NCBI GenBank assembly: GCA_035772405.1
Contig: JAYKKM010000337.1
Coordinates: 2,169,501-2,233,500 of the forward strand
Length of the DNA stretch: 64,000 bases
Direction: 5' to 3'
Origin: Chrysogorgia sp. JL179-B06
Taxonomy: Eukaryota; Cnidaria; Anthozoa; Scleralcyonacea; Chrysogorgiidae
The notes below the pieces were generated by a model. It was not told where the DNA came from. It did not search any database and was given only the letters and a program-made list of their open reading frames with translations. Numbering within the stretch: the stretch's first letter is position 1; every line of letters begins with the position of its first letter. The translations under genes were made by a program, and so were the position numbers. Positions 12,201 to 36,478 of the stretch are shown piece by piece.

Positions 12201-13050
12201 GCGGTGTTTAAATTATATTTGGCACTATTAAACTATATTTTATAATTACTAATATTCGTATTATTCAAAAGTTTCAGACCCCCTGCACAGATAACACAAC
12301 ACTGAAGGGGCTCACTCTACACATAAATATCAATTTAAATGAAATACAGACATATATCGAGACATAAAGACCCAAGGAGTCATGCATATGTCACATTACG
12401 AACCGGTATTATCATGGACTTCACTTTGTCATCGGTTCCCGTGTATCACCCAAAAGTTAGGCCGCGGGCAGCTTTACGATCTCCATGCATTTAGAAGATT
12501 GTGAGATGGTTTCTCGAGTCCCGCTTGAAATATAGCAAGTTTACATGCACATTTTTAAAAAGTCCTTATTTATTCTTTCACTCACGATAACATATCCTTG
12601 TAATATAAGTCTATACAACGGAGAAATTTCATCATATGACTATAGGACAGATACATTTATCCGACGGATAACGACTGAACCGGATTGTGAGTTATCCAGG
12701 CTTCGTAAAAACATGTCCCTAGTAGGCAATATATAGCTTTTACCTTCATGATAATTAGCATACCAGACACATCCTTTCTCGCCATCTATATACCGATACT
12801 TGCTTCTTTGGAATTTTATGTACGGATCGCGATAAGTTACGTATCCTTTCTTACATTTACATGTGCATTGTCTTTGGTCGCCCGTACGACTGGCGAAAAC
12901 CTCGTGACAATTTAACCTTTCTCTATTGTGTCTTGAACAGTTGGAGAACTGGATTAGATCGTAGGTATCTCGTGTTATTATAGGGATGCCAATCGCTGCC
13001 GTAACACTGTGCCATCGGAGAACTACCAAACACACGAACAATGTGAGCAT
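6207..13050 (-). CDS. Single-pass membrane protein: FN2 domain, mucin stalk, multi-tyrosine cytoplasmic tail
   Basis: I infer nine exons: 12744-13050, 11209-11456, 10266-10389, 9886-10068, 8945-9329, 8624-8667, 7737-8002, 7156-7302 and 6207-6308. Phases join to 601 codons plus TAA. The protein begins MLTLFVCLVVLRW (signal peptide) and a cysteine-rich first exon with CTCKCKKGY. Two exons of unrecognised, probably beta-rich ectodomain follow. Exon 4 encodes a fibronectin type II-like module (CCVLPFVNDGVLYSDC, GPWCAV, WRANC). Exon 5 encodes a Ser/Thr/Pro stalk, a hydrophobic helix (VALIVAVVVGLLVLL) and RRRR stop-transfer. The tail carries YASL, YDSV, YNIP, YTLI, YSVL, YTTM and YDVP tyrosines, the kind bound by SH2 domains. 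FN2 modules usually bind collagen or gelatin. Receptor function is inference. Exon 6 has two possible donors; the GTGAGG one preserves frame. The final TAA overlaps a good donor (GTAAGTG), so the gene may continue. I do not recognise the whole protein. Confidence 0.72.
7390..7500. repeat. Fragment of the ACTCGAGAAATAACG foldback family
   Basis: The run from TGTTTAGAAATATTAAT to CTCGAGAAATAACG matches both arms of the large foldback element at 50,590-51,165 in PMPCB. It lies in an intron of the FN2 gene. Confidence 0.7.
7540..7660 (-). repeat. 'GGTTGGTGTACTGCC' repeat with hammerhead-like end
   Basis: The segment carries AAAGGTTGGTGTACTACCG and then AACGATTCAAACGAATGCCC. Related copies are at 50,325-50,410, 62,120-62,345 (interrupted by a MITE) and 63,440-63,515. 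On the minus strand the end reads CTGACGAAGGGC...GAA, a decayed form of the hammerhead-like motif. Confidence 0.75.
8205..8290. repeat. CATC/CCGTC short tandem repeat
   Basis: Tetranucleotide-type repeats (CATCCATGCATGCAT, then CCGTCCGTCAGTCCGTC) in an intron of the FN2 gene. Confidence 0.8.
8360..8575. repeat. Purine-rich GGGAA/AAGGGAATGG tract
   Basis: More than 200 bases with almost no pyrimidine on the plus strand, irregular GGGAAG/GGAATG repeats. It lies in the intron just downstream (minus sense) of exon 6 of the FN2 gene. The overlapping open frames rich in Pro/Phe/Ser are artefacts of this composition. Confidence 0.85.
9415..9850. repeat. CATCCA and CGGT/CCGT microsatellites
   Basis: CCAC/CATC-type repeats at 9,415-9,510 are followed by nearly pure CCGT/CGGT repeats at 9,655-9,840. 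They lie in the intron between the FN2 exon (9886-10068) and the stalk/TM exon (8945-9329). The open frames reading as Ser-Val-Arg-Pro are artefacts. A similar CCGT array lies at 26,430-26,695. Confidence 0.9.
10445..10860. mobile_element. TTAA-type foldback MITE, degraded copy
   Basis: This shares the internal sequence of the elements at 16,803-17,297 and 54,076-54,560 (TATCACTATGTGATCGCCATC; AAAGTCAGTAAGATC). The left terminus is lost and the right end is degraded (GGCTGGAGTAAAACC instead of GGCCGGAGTGTCCC). Confidence 0.75.
10918..11200 (+). mobile_element. tRNA-derived SINE with CTCCGGGTACTCCGG core
   Basis: A tRNA-like head has an A box (GGCACAGTGGGTAGC) and B box (GGTTCGATTCC). It is followed by a body with TTTTCTCCGGGTACTCCGG, a conserved SINE core that I recognise from V-type/Nin-type SINEs of fishes and invertebrates, and an AT-rich tail. 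Its tail ends within about 10 bp of the splice donor of FN2-gene exon 2. Confidence 0.8.
11640..12012. repeat. Interspersed 0.35-kb repeat, copy A
   Basis: The run from ATCTCAAAAATAGGACTG to TTATTTTGTCGATGGTAA is about 90% identical to 15,644-15,975. This copy has about 50 extra bases (TTGGTTTTGTGTTTGGCC...AATGCATAAA) near 11,780-11,835. No coding potential was seen. It lies in FN2-gene intron 1. Confidence 0.85.
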
Positions 13051-15640
13051 CTTGACAGAGAAGAGAAAATGAATTACTCGCTGGGTAGTTACTTGGGATG
13101 ACAAAACCTCTCAGTTAATCGAAGACAAAGACTGTTGCATACGAGGCAACAGTCTCGGGTAAAAATAGTCTTTTGTGGAGCACCGCTTGGGCATACACAG
13201 GCTAAAGAATCAAAGACAACGTAGTCAGTAACTTCTCAGTGTTGTTTTCGTCGTAAAGATTGCTTATCGGCGTGTGAATATAGTCCTCTTTCTTGAAGCT
13301 ATACGTAGCGTGAATGTGAAAATGAATCGCTCCGAGTTAGGATTTCGATGACGATATCTGCCCCAGTTTTTGGCACTCAAACACAGGATGTTGACCGTGA
13401 GAGACAATCGTGATTTTTCTTATTTTTTAAAATTTCCGTTTCCATATCTAAAATACACAACATTTGTGAGTGTCTATGTGATATATATACATAAAAGAAT
13501 AAAAACCTCCAAAAAGATTTGGTTTCACCAAAGGCTATTGTTTCGTTAAATGTGGGCAATGAAACTATATAATTGCTAATTGTTTTAGTCTAATATATAT
13601 TGAGATGCATGAATAAGTAATGACTTTGCAAATCTACAATGAACTTTATAACTTAGAAAAATAAACAGTAATTGCAAGCGATATAATATGTTCGTCGTGC
13701 AACTCAACTTTTAGCTTTGATAGAAACAGCCATGTGAAATGTACTAATGTATAAAACTGAAGACAAGTCTAGAGTTAGGACTAACCACATCATGCACAAC
13801 CAATCAACTATAAGCAAGTATATATCTCACTCAAATAGCTACGTTTTTATAAAGACGATATATGGTGACGATAGTCAAGCTCAAATCCTCAGAAAATGAT
13901 TCTGAGTTCGGACAGCTATCTGGTAATCTTCTGATTGCTGGTGAAATGCTCTTTAAGCATTGAGCTACCGAGACTCAGATGGAGAGCGAAGGTTACAATG
14001 ATGTATTACAGGTTCTATACTATGTGCATGTACTGCCTAATGCGGCAGTCACTCTATATATATATCATAATGCTTTTTACGTTCAATTACCCTCTGACGA
14101 AGGACTTTGGTTCGAAATCTTAGATCTTCTACACACTTTCGGCATGCAGTGTACACGAACCTTTCAGTGGTTTCAATTAGTTGTATTTCTATACAGTCGA
14201 CGCAGCACAACTTCAGAGAGAGTTCCTTTTTGAATTCTAAGAAGCGACTTTGTGTCGATATTCTGTATTAAATTACTAAAAGCAAAAGGAAGAACGTATC
14301 GCTTGATGAACAAAAGGACTTGGTTTGCCTTGCGGTTTCCAAATATGAATAATCTAACACCCCATGAATAAGCATATATACATGTATGAGCCTATTCTAG
14401 CTCGTGCGTGTGATTTTTTTAAGTTCTGTTTCCGAGTGCGTGGGCAAGAGGAATATATACTTGTATGAAGTTCACGATTATTAATTGGAATCATGGATGA
14501 ATATGGTGCATGCATGGATATTATGGATCTTAGACTGTCGACGACCATCGTGCATTGCACGTTTGTATTTGTTTTCACACGAGATCGAAGTGTTTTGACA
14601 TGCTTCGTAGCCAACTTGACGTGGGAAGTACTGATCAATGAATACGCTGCATTGAGACTTCTCAGAAAATCCAAAAGATGCTTTTTTCTACTAATTCACA
14701 ACCCAAATTTATACGTTGACTTGTAACCTGCTTGTTTTGATTTGAACCTCGTACCAAATTTACCTGGATGGTTTCATGACCCATGCAACTATATACATTT
14801 TGTTTTAGTTTCGTGGCCTAGCACATCTTAAATTTCCATTCATATAGTCTGCCAGCCGGGTTTTCGCATTCTCGAACCAATGAAATCCAAACAATCAACT
14901 TTGTTTTCAGCTGGGTTTTCGCATTCCTGAACTCTTAGTCTTCTTTGGCTGTGATATGGATATTTCTTGGACTTACATAGCGTATATCATTTCCTATGTG
15001 ATACTAATCAAAAAGGTTTCATGGCGCATCAAAGGTTTTCCAAATGTTTTAGTAGCCCCACCAACTTTTGATTTATAGTTTCATGGCCCAGCACTTATAG
15101 TTGTACAACTCAAATTACGGTTAAAAAACTGCTAAGTCCTCAAAGAAGAGGATATAGTATAGAATAACGGGAAAATGTATGAAAGAATTTCACGAAGTGA
15201 GTATACAAACAATTCCCCCAACGCAACCAGTTGGAATACCAGACATAGTTAAAAATGTATTGAATGCAACTTAAAGAGTTTCAATAATTCACAACCCAAC
15301 GTAAAGTTTCGTTTTAGTAAGAACAGGTTCCGTGTAAAGTTTCATTTTAGTAAGAACAGGTTCCGTGTAAAGTTTCGTGGAGAAAAAGTGCATAAAGTTT
15401 CGTGAGAACATGCAGGTTCACATGTAAAGTTTTGAATTTCTCTTCAATGTATATCACCACAAACTGTTGAAAATGCGTTTTTAACCGGATACTTACCTCC
15501 AGCGGATATCAGGATCGACATCCATTATACCTAAAAAGGCAATAGGTGTTTGAGGAAATTGGCACGGCCATAGTGATACTTGTCAACGTCAGCGTCATAA
15601 CGGAGAATAGTTAAGGCCTTGACAAGTTCCTCCCCACTGA
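13051..15640. other. Gene-free region upstream of the FN2 gene
   Basis: The promoter of the FN2 gene should lie just above 13,050, but no clear core element is visible. A reverse-strand tRNA-derived SINE copy with a decayed head lies at about 13,870-14,010. At 15,296-15,400 a 38-bp unit (GTAAAGTTTCGTTTTAGTAA...) is repeated about 2.5 times. The small open frames do not look protein-like. Confidence 0.5.
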
Positions 15641-15643
15641 TCT

Positions 15644-15980
15644 CAAAAATAGGACTGAATTGAGCTTTCTATTGTATCTGATGAGCTGATTTTGAAGTTT
15701 GCATATTTGCATAATGTAAATTGACGAGAGATCATTAGAAGCTCCGAGTTTGCAAGCAAATCAAACTGTGTCGCTCGCGAAATAGGAAATCTTCAACCTA
15801 ATTTGACGTCTCGTATTAGGTTTCTCGCACTGGATTAGAGCCAACGGCGCCATTACTAAGGGACCAAAGTCGCAGTAAATCTGTAGGTAGGCCATGAATC
15901 GTTTTACCCAGCAATTTGAAAAATGTCTTCTGGTCCTCTTTATAGTAAAATTATTTTATTTTGTCGATGGTAACAAAAAA
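15644..15980. repeat. Interspersed 0.35-kb repeat, copy B
   Basis: Direct repeat of 11,640-12,012 without the 50-base insertion. Both copies carry AAGGGACCAAAGTCGCAG and GGTAGGCCATGAATCG. The family lacks visible terminal inverted repeats or an open frame. Confidence 0.85.
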
Positions 15981-16802
15981 CCTCATAGGATCCTCAGTTG
16001 GTCCCTTAGTAATGGCGGACTTTCGGCTTCATTTTCTGAACAATAGTTTCTCGATCCAGTCTTCTTTCGAAATCAGTGTTCCTCCCTAGCTTGAAATAAT
16101 GACTTTATTTAAGAAGGTAAACACTATCACTGCTAATCCAGTATAGTTTACATAATGGCACTCGTAAGTTATATTAAAGGTCATTGGCAACAAAATAAGT
16201 ACGTTCACACGAGAGCATAATCATAATCATAAGGACAAGACAAAAGGCAAAGACAAAAGCCTGCGACATAAAGATGCACATCATCATAGTCATAAGAAGC
16301 ATAAGGCAAGAGCAAAACAAAAGAGGAAACAAAGAAAAATTCTCGTTTTGTCTTCGTACGTCCCAGAGGAAACGTCATGCTTTGTTTTCGTTGCTTATGC
16401 TTATGTCGTTCGTGTGAATCAGGCTTATTTCTACACTGCCTACGCAGCAGTGCAGCACAACACGTTATATTACTCGTTTGTTTCTTACAGACAGGACGGT
16501 TACTGTCATCCCAGAGACGGATATGGAACTGGCCTGAAATATTTTAGTTCGTGACATTCTCTTAGACGTTGGCATGACAATTGCGTTTTTTGACTGCTGC
16601 TTTGGTTCGTGGTACTCATGAATATCTCTATGATATTATTGCTTGTGCGGTCGACGGACAAGTTAATATAATTTGCCTACGGCCCTAGCAATGTACTTGG
16701 CTAAGACACTCTGTTCGCGATATCCAACTCTAACATAATGTTGGACTAAAATCTATTCATGTTGGAGCACATCCTCGACATATTACTAATTGAAGGATCG
16801 TA

Positions 16803-17297
16803 CTTCAGTTAAAATACAAGTGTAGTTCATATGAAAGATCTTACTGACTTTAGTTTATTTCCAAAGTTTCAGCATTCAAATCAATTTAAGTTAACAAGAT
16901 ATGGCTAGTTGAAGTTGCAGAGTTTGTCCAACTTTCGACGCCATATTGGTTTCTCAAATATGACGTCACTGAGTGATTCTATCTCGTATTATGCCTAAGA
17001 AGCTCCTCTACTTTCCTGCATGAGGAACTAAATAGTTTATTTCATCCAAATTTTCGTCCAAAGAGCACTCACAACAGCTATCACTATGTGATCGCCATCA
17101 AAACAACTCCACAACCGATAAAGAAGCACTCATTAATGGCATCATATGTTTAAAACAAATATGGCATCAAAATCCTCAATTTCAACTCGCCATATCTTCT
17201 CAACTAAATTGATAGGAATGCTGAAACTTTCGGGATGAAGTCAGTCAGATCTTTCAGTAAGAACTTTATTTGTATTTTGGCTTGAGTAGTCCTTTAA
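16803..17297. mobile_element. TTAA-type foldback MITE, nearly full-length
   Basis: Arms beginning AGTTCATATGAAAGATC and ending GATCTTTCAGTAAGAAC are inverted repeats of each other around a centre near 17,060. The right end (AGTAGTCCTTTAA) finishes in TTAA. The same family is intact at 54,076-54,560. Confidence 0.8.
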
Positions 17298-17654
17298 ATG
17301 AGGGTACAGTATGTCTAATAATAATCACAGGAAGTTCAGGAGATGTTGATGAGGAAATAGCAAGACATTAGGGATTACTTAGCAACTACAGTGATTGTTC
17401 ACACAACAGCAGTCCCAACACAAACACAAGTCAAGCAACCTTTTAAACTTGGAGAAAGTCTACAACGAAATTTCCTTACACTTACCATGGGGATAATAAA
17501 AACACTTTCTACTATCTATGCACTTACACCACCAAAAGACCAGGAGCGACGGAGCAGGGGCCCCCAATGAAACAGAAGTAACATCTCATATATATCTCAA
17601 ATCTACAAGCCAAAAAGTCCAACTGTTTGTCCACAACTAGTATTATATATATAT

Positions 17655-17871
17655 ACAGTGAGAGAGTGAGAGAGTGAGTGAGAGAGAGTGTGAGAGAGAG
17701 TGTGAGAGAGAGTGTGAGAGAGAGTGTGAGAGAGAGTGTGAGAGAGAGTGTGAGAGAGAGTGTGAGAGAGAGTGAGAGAGAGAGAGTGAGAGAGAGTGAG
17801 AGAGAGTGTGAGAGAGAGAGTGTGAGAGAGAGAGTGTGAGAGAGTGTGAGAGAGAGAGTGTGAGAGAGAGA

Positions 17872-17935
<64 letters not shown>
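17655..17935. repeat. GA/GAGT microsatellite
   Basis: About 280 bp of GAGAGAGTGTGAGAGAGA-type repeat ends in a pure GA run (17,880-17,932). The open frames of Ser-Leu repeats on the minus strand are artefacts. Confidence 0.95.
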
Positions 17936-17937
<2 letters not shown>

Positions 17938-19350
17938 CATACACATGGATTTTTTTGAACCGACACATTCAGCTAAGTCGAATATCTGTTGATTGGCACT
18001 TACGAAAACGAGTGTAATCATAACTGCGCACAGATTCAATATTCGAATGCTCGCAACTACGCTCGCAACTACGACATTGTAATTTACTGGATATGATAAT
18101 CACCTGAACTACACAGCTCAACACCACCCCACTTTGTTGTACTGTTTTAACAGCGTGGCTATTACGACTGAAGTGAACAACATTGTTGAACATATGGTTA
18201 TAACAATGTCGTTCAGCGTTGCTCGACCATGACCACGGTTGTGCAGTTGGTTATCATTGTTACTCAACTTTGTTATAACAAGTTATCAAATCTAAGTTGT
18301 TAACAGTATCAATGGCTGAACAGGGAATAACACTGTCATATCATGGCTAGCCATGGCTGAACAAACTTGCTGTCGATGTGAATCTATACGTACGCGTGTT
18401 CCATTACCGAAAGACTTTCTTGTCCCCAACAATCTGTACTCACTCACATATGATTCGTTAACCAAATGTCTTCAGTCGTTTCTCGTTTTTCTATATGAAC
18501 AATACGCTACGATATAATACGATACGGTAACCTATGCAATAAACAATCGAAGAATACCGTCTAAATTTAAAGATATATACTAAGAAAGTAAAGCAAACAA
18601 GTACTTACAAAAACATTGTAACAAGCGATGACAAATACAGCTATCTACTGAATCCAATGCTATAATCGAGCGTCGTTTCGTTGTTCGTTTGCCTTCGCCC
18701 TTTACCCGTTTTAACTAAATTACGCATATTACTCCTCCTATTTATTCGTTTGCAATTCACGAGGGAATATTTTATAACAAAGAATACTAATTATTTAATA
18801 ACACTTGCTGACAACATTGTTTACGCCTGTTAACAAAACGCAACCAGTTGCGCGGTTTGGAGGGATTTTCGGCTTGAATATATATATACATAAACACAGG
18901 GAACATACATGAACATTTATTTACAGATGTACATGTGATGTTATAGGTGCATCTGTGTATTAAATATTTCTTATCCATCCATGTGTGTAATATAGGTGTA
19001 TATGTGCATTAGTACATAAAGAAAAACAGTAAAAATAACATTACGGTTTTGCCTTGTAATTCATGAGCAAAAATTGAGTCAATTTATTGAATATACAGAT
19101 ACGAAGTTCATCCAATTCACTAAGTTTCATGGCAATACATTACAATTAGCTTATAATTTAATTATTTCTCGTTCACGAACCAGCGAAACAAAATTATATT
19201 GAGTATGTACCTTGGGTAAACACAACTATTAATAAAGCAATTGTTATACTACATTGATTGTCCAATATATGATTTGCAGCAATATATGTCGTATATAATA
19301 TATAATATGTAAGATCGTTTGTATTAAAAACAATCTATATGATGAAAATT
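17936..19350. other. Gene-free, 3' flank of ALDH1L
   Basis: No exon was recognised. The sequence nearest 19,351 should be the 3' UTR of ALDH1L (minus strand), but I see no unambiguous AATAAA in the first bases. Confidence 0.5.
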
Positions 19351-32390
<13,040 letters not shown>

Positions 32391-34232
32391 TGACGGCTAA
32401 AGTACTATTTGAAACAAACGACGGTAAAAACTAATGATACTATTAAAAAGAAACAGCAGGCGAATGGCGTTAAAAAATCGTGACTGCCTTCCATAAAAAC
32501 ATCGGACTGGACTAAAAATAAAACAGGAAATGAACAGGGACACAAACTTGTTCGCGCGTTAACCAATCAAAATGCTTGTTAGTCATACAATCGACACACC
32601 CCTAAACCGCCCAACACGCACGCAAATTCTTCTATTTTTTCCCTTTTGACGTCCCAGAAAAGTGCTTCAACGTCCAAGCGTTTCGAGCGAAGGCCCTTCG
32701 ACAGAGAGCGAAACGAAATGTTAATAAATAAACTCCTTGATTACTTAACTTATGTGGGAAACTTGAACCGGCTACTGGTGTCGACCCCCCCTGTCTTAAG
32801 ACGATGTTTATACATTGCGCAACTTGTCTTGTATTACGAAACAAGTTACATGAACCATTCATTACACAGTGTTGCAACGGCGGAAATTGGTGCGACACAA
32901 GTTGCTGTAATCGTTGCAGAAAGAAGAACCGAGTCCTACTTAATTCTGCAATGATTCCAGGCTTCCAGAAACTTTTTTCATCGGCAACTTGTCTCATAAT
33001 TTGGCGACTCCGCACGCATGCGTCACAAACACAAAGATGGCGAAAGAAACTTTGTGCCTTCAAGATTCCCAGAAAGTTGCGTGACCCGAATCTCGTGCCA
33101 CTTCAACACAACACAGTCACCCGTTGAGAGACAAGTTGTATGATGTAACAGTACCTTTATTATCTCAAGAATATAATGAAAATCTTATTGTCATTCTTAC
33201 TGATGTTGGAATGCACCAATAGATAATATTTTTGGAATTCGCCGAATGCTTAAAATGGCTAAAATTGGCTTAAAATGAGGTTGTGTCTGCCTTATTTCTC
33301 CAGACCTTGCCTCTGTTAACACATTCACACTGTACATTTCAGGAAGCGTCTGAGCACTTCGATACGTTGAACGCCATTGATTTTAAGACTCGGGTCAAGA
33401 CTGATAGAGAACATGCATCTCACCTGCTCTAGCAGGTTTTGTCAGGTTTTGCGGCTTGTTTGGACACCAGAATTAAAAAGGAGTATTCCAGACAAACAGG
33501 TTACTTGTTGGACTCGTTCGACTAGTTTTAGCGACTTTTCGGTTTGAAGGATCCAAATATGATATACATTAAATGTTGAAATACAAATAAAAAACTCTAG
33601 GTTGTGGAGGGTCTTTGCACGAAAGTAATTCGACCTCCTGTAGTACACTAGCCAGCTGCGTGCAGATGTTCTAAGACCAAAGAAAACAGATCCAAGGACA
33701 ATCACACTGGCTAAAATAGGGTTGATATTTTAAATGATACCATTTTACGCTTTGTAATATTGTTTGCACATGCTGAACCTCGTGGCCACAAGCTCTAGAG
33801 GACATCAGAAATTGGGGAAATCCGCATTCGAACTATTTAAACACGAACAATAAATGTCTGCAACTCGTCTTGCAACAATGCTACGTTTAAGCACAGGTTT
33901 AGGTTACTCGCACACGTGAAACATGTCACTGAACACCTTATTTTTGTTACAAGTCGTGACAAAATGTTTAGTTTAGTAGATTTATCACTCTTTTAGGTAA
34001 TGCCGAGATTATCTGTTGTTATATATTATAACGTATATGTTAATTATAATGTATATGATGATGAACTTGCACAAATTTGTTGCGAAAATTAATCACGGAA
34101 TCCAGATCAACTTTTCCTATAAAATGCTAGTGAAACTTGAGTTTGTTGTTTTACGATGCGGGATGGCGTTCGGCCTTTCAGAGAAAAACAACTGAACATA
34201 ATGAACAATATATATATTTTTAATTTAAACAA
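32391..34232. other. Gene-free region between ALDH1L and the SxIP protein gene
   Basis: The ALDH1L promoter should lie just above 32,390. At about 32,682-32,710 is GCGTTTCGAGCGAAGGCCC, a relative of the hammerhead-like motif (minus strand). CAACTTGT and ACAAGTTGC recur several times between 32,815 and 33,000, suggesting a decayed element. The open frame at 33,442-33,705 shows no recognisable domain. Confidence 0.5.
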
Positions 34233-35477
34233 TTAAACTGCTGTTCGTCTTTCTCTCGTCTTCTTCAACTGTTCTAAGTCGCCACGAATTCTATAAATCC
34301 TCATTCTTAGTACTGAAAAATCTTCCATATTTTGAAAGGCTACGATTTTGCAATTCCCAACGTCCGCTTCTAATTTCTCCAGCAAGTCTTCTCGGAATTT
34401 ATCGTCTCTCTTAGAAACTGACGAGGTTTTTCCTGGAACCACTGCATTCCTCAACGATGGATTCTCTTTTGATGTTGCGTCCGTGTCAATATTTCCACGA
34501 TTTTCGTTTTCTAAAAAATGTTGTTTTTTCGGAGAGGTCGCTTTCGTGAGTAGAGCATTTGTTTTCGCCATATGCGAGTCATTAATATTGGGGTTAACAT
34601 CGAGATTTTTAGAAGTAATTTTATCGATGGACATGCCGGGATTCGGGGTGGTTTTTGTTGATAAACTTGCATTCTCTTTACTGTAGTTAATAGAAAGTGA
34701 GGCATTTATATTAACTATGCCATTGGCTTTATCCAGCTCACCATTTCCATGAGATATCACCGCACCTTTAACGCCGAACAAGGGTACTTCTACCTTCTTT
34801 TTTTGGAGTGAATTGGAAAGAGTTGTGGAGTCTTTATCATTCACGGTTGTCGTTGTTCCATTGGAATTGCGGAAGCTTTTATCGGGATTTATAGTCTTGT
34901 TTCCGTTTCCGGCCATTGTTGGTCGACCGGCACGTGCAGTTGGCTTTGGGGCAGGCGTCCTATCTGGCCTAGGAATTGCAGATTGCTTCGCGTTAATGGT
35001 CATCCCAGACGCCACCCTGCTGCTCATTAAAGCACTTAACAACGACTTTTGTGAATCTCGCTTGCTCAAATCACTCGTTCCACTTCTTAAATTGCTGCCA
35101 CTTTTTGCCTCAATCCCGTCACTATTCCTCGCTTCCCCGCCATTGCTGTTTCGTATCGGCTTTTGAAACGAGATAGCTTTTGTGTTCAACTTACTGTCGT
35201 GCTGTTGCTTCCTCTGTAAGAGATAGCCAATGCCTCTATTGTTATTATTAATTGCCGACCTTCCCTCTCTGTTTGCTGCTGCTATCTTGGCGCTGACAGC
35301 AGAAGCCAGTCTCTGTTTCAATTCCACAGCGTTCTTTCCTTTGTCAAAGGTAATTTTGGTCGCCCCAGACGAAGGTATCTCTTTTCGGACGCCATTGGCA
35401 TTGTTGCCTTGCGGAGTAGGGATTCTACTTTTATTAAATGTCACGGAAGAGTTTTTGGCAGCGGAGTTCATTCTCAT
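34233..35477 (-). CDS. Uncharacterised intronless basic protein with two SxIP motifs
   Basis: 414 codons from ATG 35475-35477 (MRMNSAAKNSS) in one exon; a TTG-initiated frame extends five codons further and was not used. Most of the protein is low-complexity, rich in Ser, Asn, Lys and Thr, with no hydrophobic segment, so it is probably disordered and soluble. KSRIPTP (residues about 16-22) and QSAIPRPD (about 165-172) fit the SxIP motif by which microtubule plus-end proteins bind EB1. The last 60 residues (REDLLEKLEADVG...GDLEQLKKTRERR) are charged and predicted helical. A link to microtubules is inference. I recognise no family. The long uninterrupted frame and biased but protein-like composition argue that it is real. 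Confidence 0.62.
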   Translation of the reverse strand: MRMNSAAKNSSVTFNKSRIPTPQGNNANGVRKEIPSSGATKITFDKGKNAVELKQRLASAVSAKIAAANREGRSAINNNNRGIGYLLQRKQQHDSKLNTKAISFQKPIRNSNGGEARNSDGIEAKSGSNLRSGTSDLSKRDSQKSLLSALMSSRVASGMTINAKQSAIPRPDRTPAPKPTARAGRPTMAGNGNKTINPDKSFRNSNGTTTTVNDKDSTTLSNSLQKKKVEVPLFGVKGAVISHGNGELDKANGIVNINASLSINYSKENASLSTKTTPNPGMSIDKITSKNLDVNPNINDSHMAKTNALLTKATSPKKQHFLENENRGNIDTDATSKENPSLRNAVVPGKTSSVSKRDDKFREDLLEKLEADVGNCKIVAFQNMEDFSVLRMRIYRIRGDLEQLKKTRERRTAV

Positions 35478-36276
35478 CGAATGAATCCACAAAATGGATG
35501 AATGAAACAGTAATTCACAAAAGCGAGGCTAATAGTTAAAATCGACCAGAGATAGCTTTTATACTGCACAACAAAATGTGGTAAAGGAAGCTATTCCACA
35601 GCAAGTTGATGCCACAACAAAAGCTTGGTTCGTATTACAAGTAATTTGGGAGTTAATAACAATGCTTTCAGTCAGTTAATATTCACCGCCCACAAAGGAA
35701 GCAGCGTAATATGATAAGATTGCTGGTCCATGAGTGCATTCTTGTGCAAGGAACGGTACAGGACGAAGCCTTTCTCGCCTATACTTTAACACAGTTTAGT
35801 GTTCAAACACAGCAATACTAGCATTAATTTCAATGATAAATATTTACCCTCAAACTTTGACTTTCCCGATCAATTTATTCAAGAACCTAACACAGCTATC
35901 GAAGTCAACAACCATATTACCATAATGAGGAATGAAGTATAACTAATTAACCATGCAATGGCTTTGTACCATGCCACGTATGTATATACACAGATTAGCA
36001 AATACATTTAGAGGCGACTTCATATCTCGAGGTAAACTTTGAAAAGACAAGGACTCCAGGATGGAATAAATTGCCGCTTACTGATATTTCGTACTATAAA
36101 GTGGACTGGTTCATTCGTAAACTGCTTTGACCATGTTCATGTTTGTCATTGAATACGTGTCAATAAGCAGAATATTTGGTTAATCATGTATTGACATATT
36201 GAATATTTAATTGCAAACAAACAGGGAAAACAACAATATTACTTAACTTTATAAAGTAGAAACTACTCGACCTTCT
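35478..36276. other. 5' flank of the SxIP protein gene
   Basis: AT-rich, with no recognisable exon. It may be intron if the candidate exon at 36,277-36,478 belongs to the same gene. Confidence 0.4.
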
Positions 36277-36478
36277 TACCTGTACTCACAGCTGGACCAT
36301 ATTGTAACAGACGGAACTAAGACCACAGTACGATTAATCCCGACTCCAGTCCCTCTGCGAACTGCTCCAACACAGCGGTAAGTCTGTGTCGAAACAGCTC
36401 TGTCAGTACCGTCGTCCTGAAAATGCTCAGTGGCGTCGTGTACACAACGTTGACATTTACTCTTGGGAATAAACATCA
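36277..36478 (-). CDS. Candidate exon with strong 5' splice site
   Basis: An open frame on the minus strand (KSKCQRCVHDATEHFQ ... VTIWSSCEYR) ends exactly at CAG|GTAAGAAG, a near-perfect donor. It holds CQRC and further cysteines. No upstream exon was found, and no downstream exon could be proven; the intronless gene at 35,477 would be the nearest partner. It might also be a 5' UTR exon. Confidence 0.28.

Noticed and set aside
17524..18039. 171-codon Ser-Leu repeat frame
   Set aside because: Translation of the GA/GAGT microsatellite.
32632..33063. 143-codon minus-strand frame opposite a plus-strand frame
   Set aside because: Overlapping frames on both strands over a region of decayed repeats, with no domain or splice support.
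33442..33705. Reverse-transcriptase-like fragment (EKSLKLVERVQ)
   Set aside because: The resemblance to the LERVQ motif of LINE reverse transcriptases is too short, and the neighbouring residues do not continue the family pattern.
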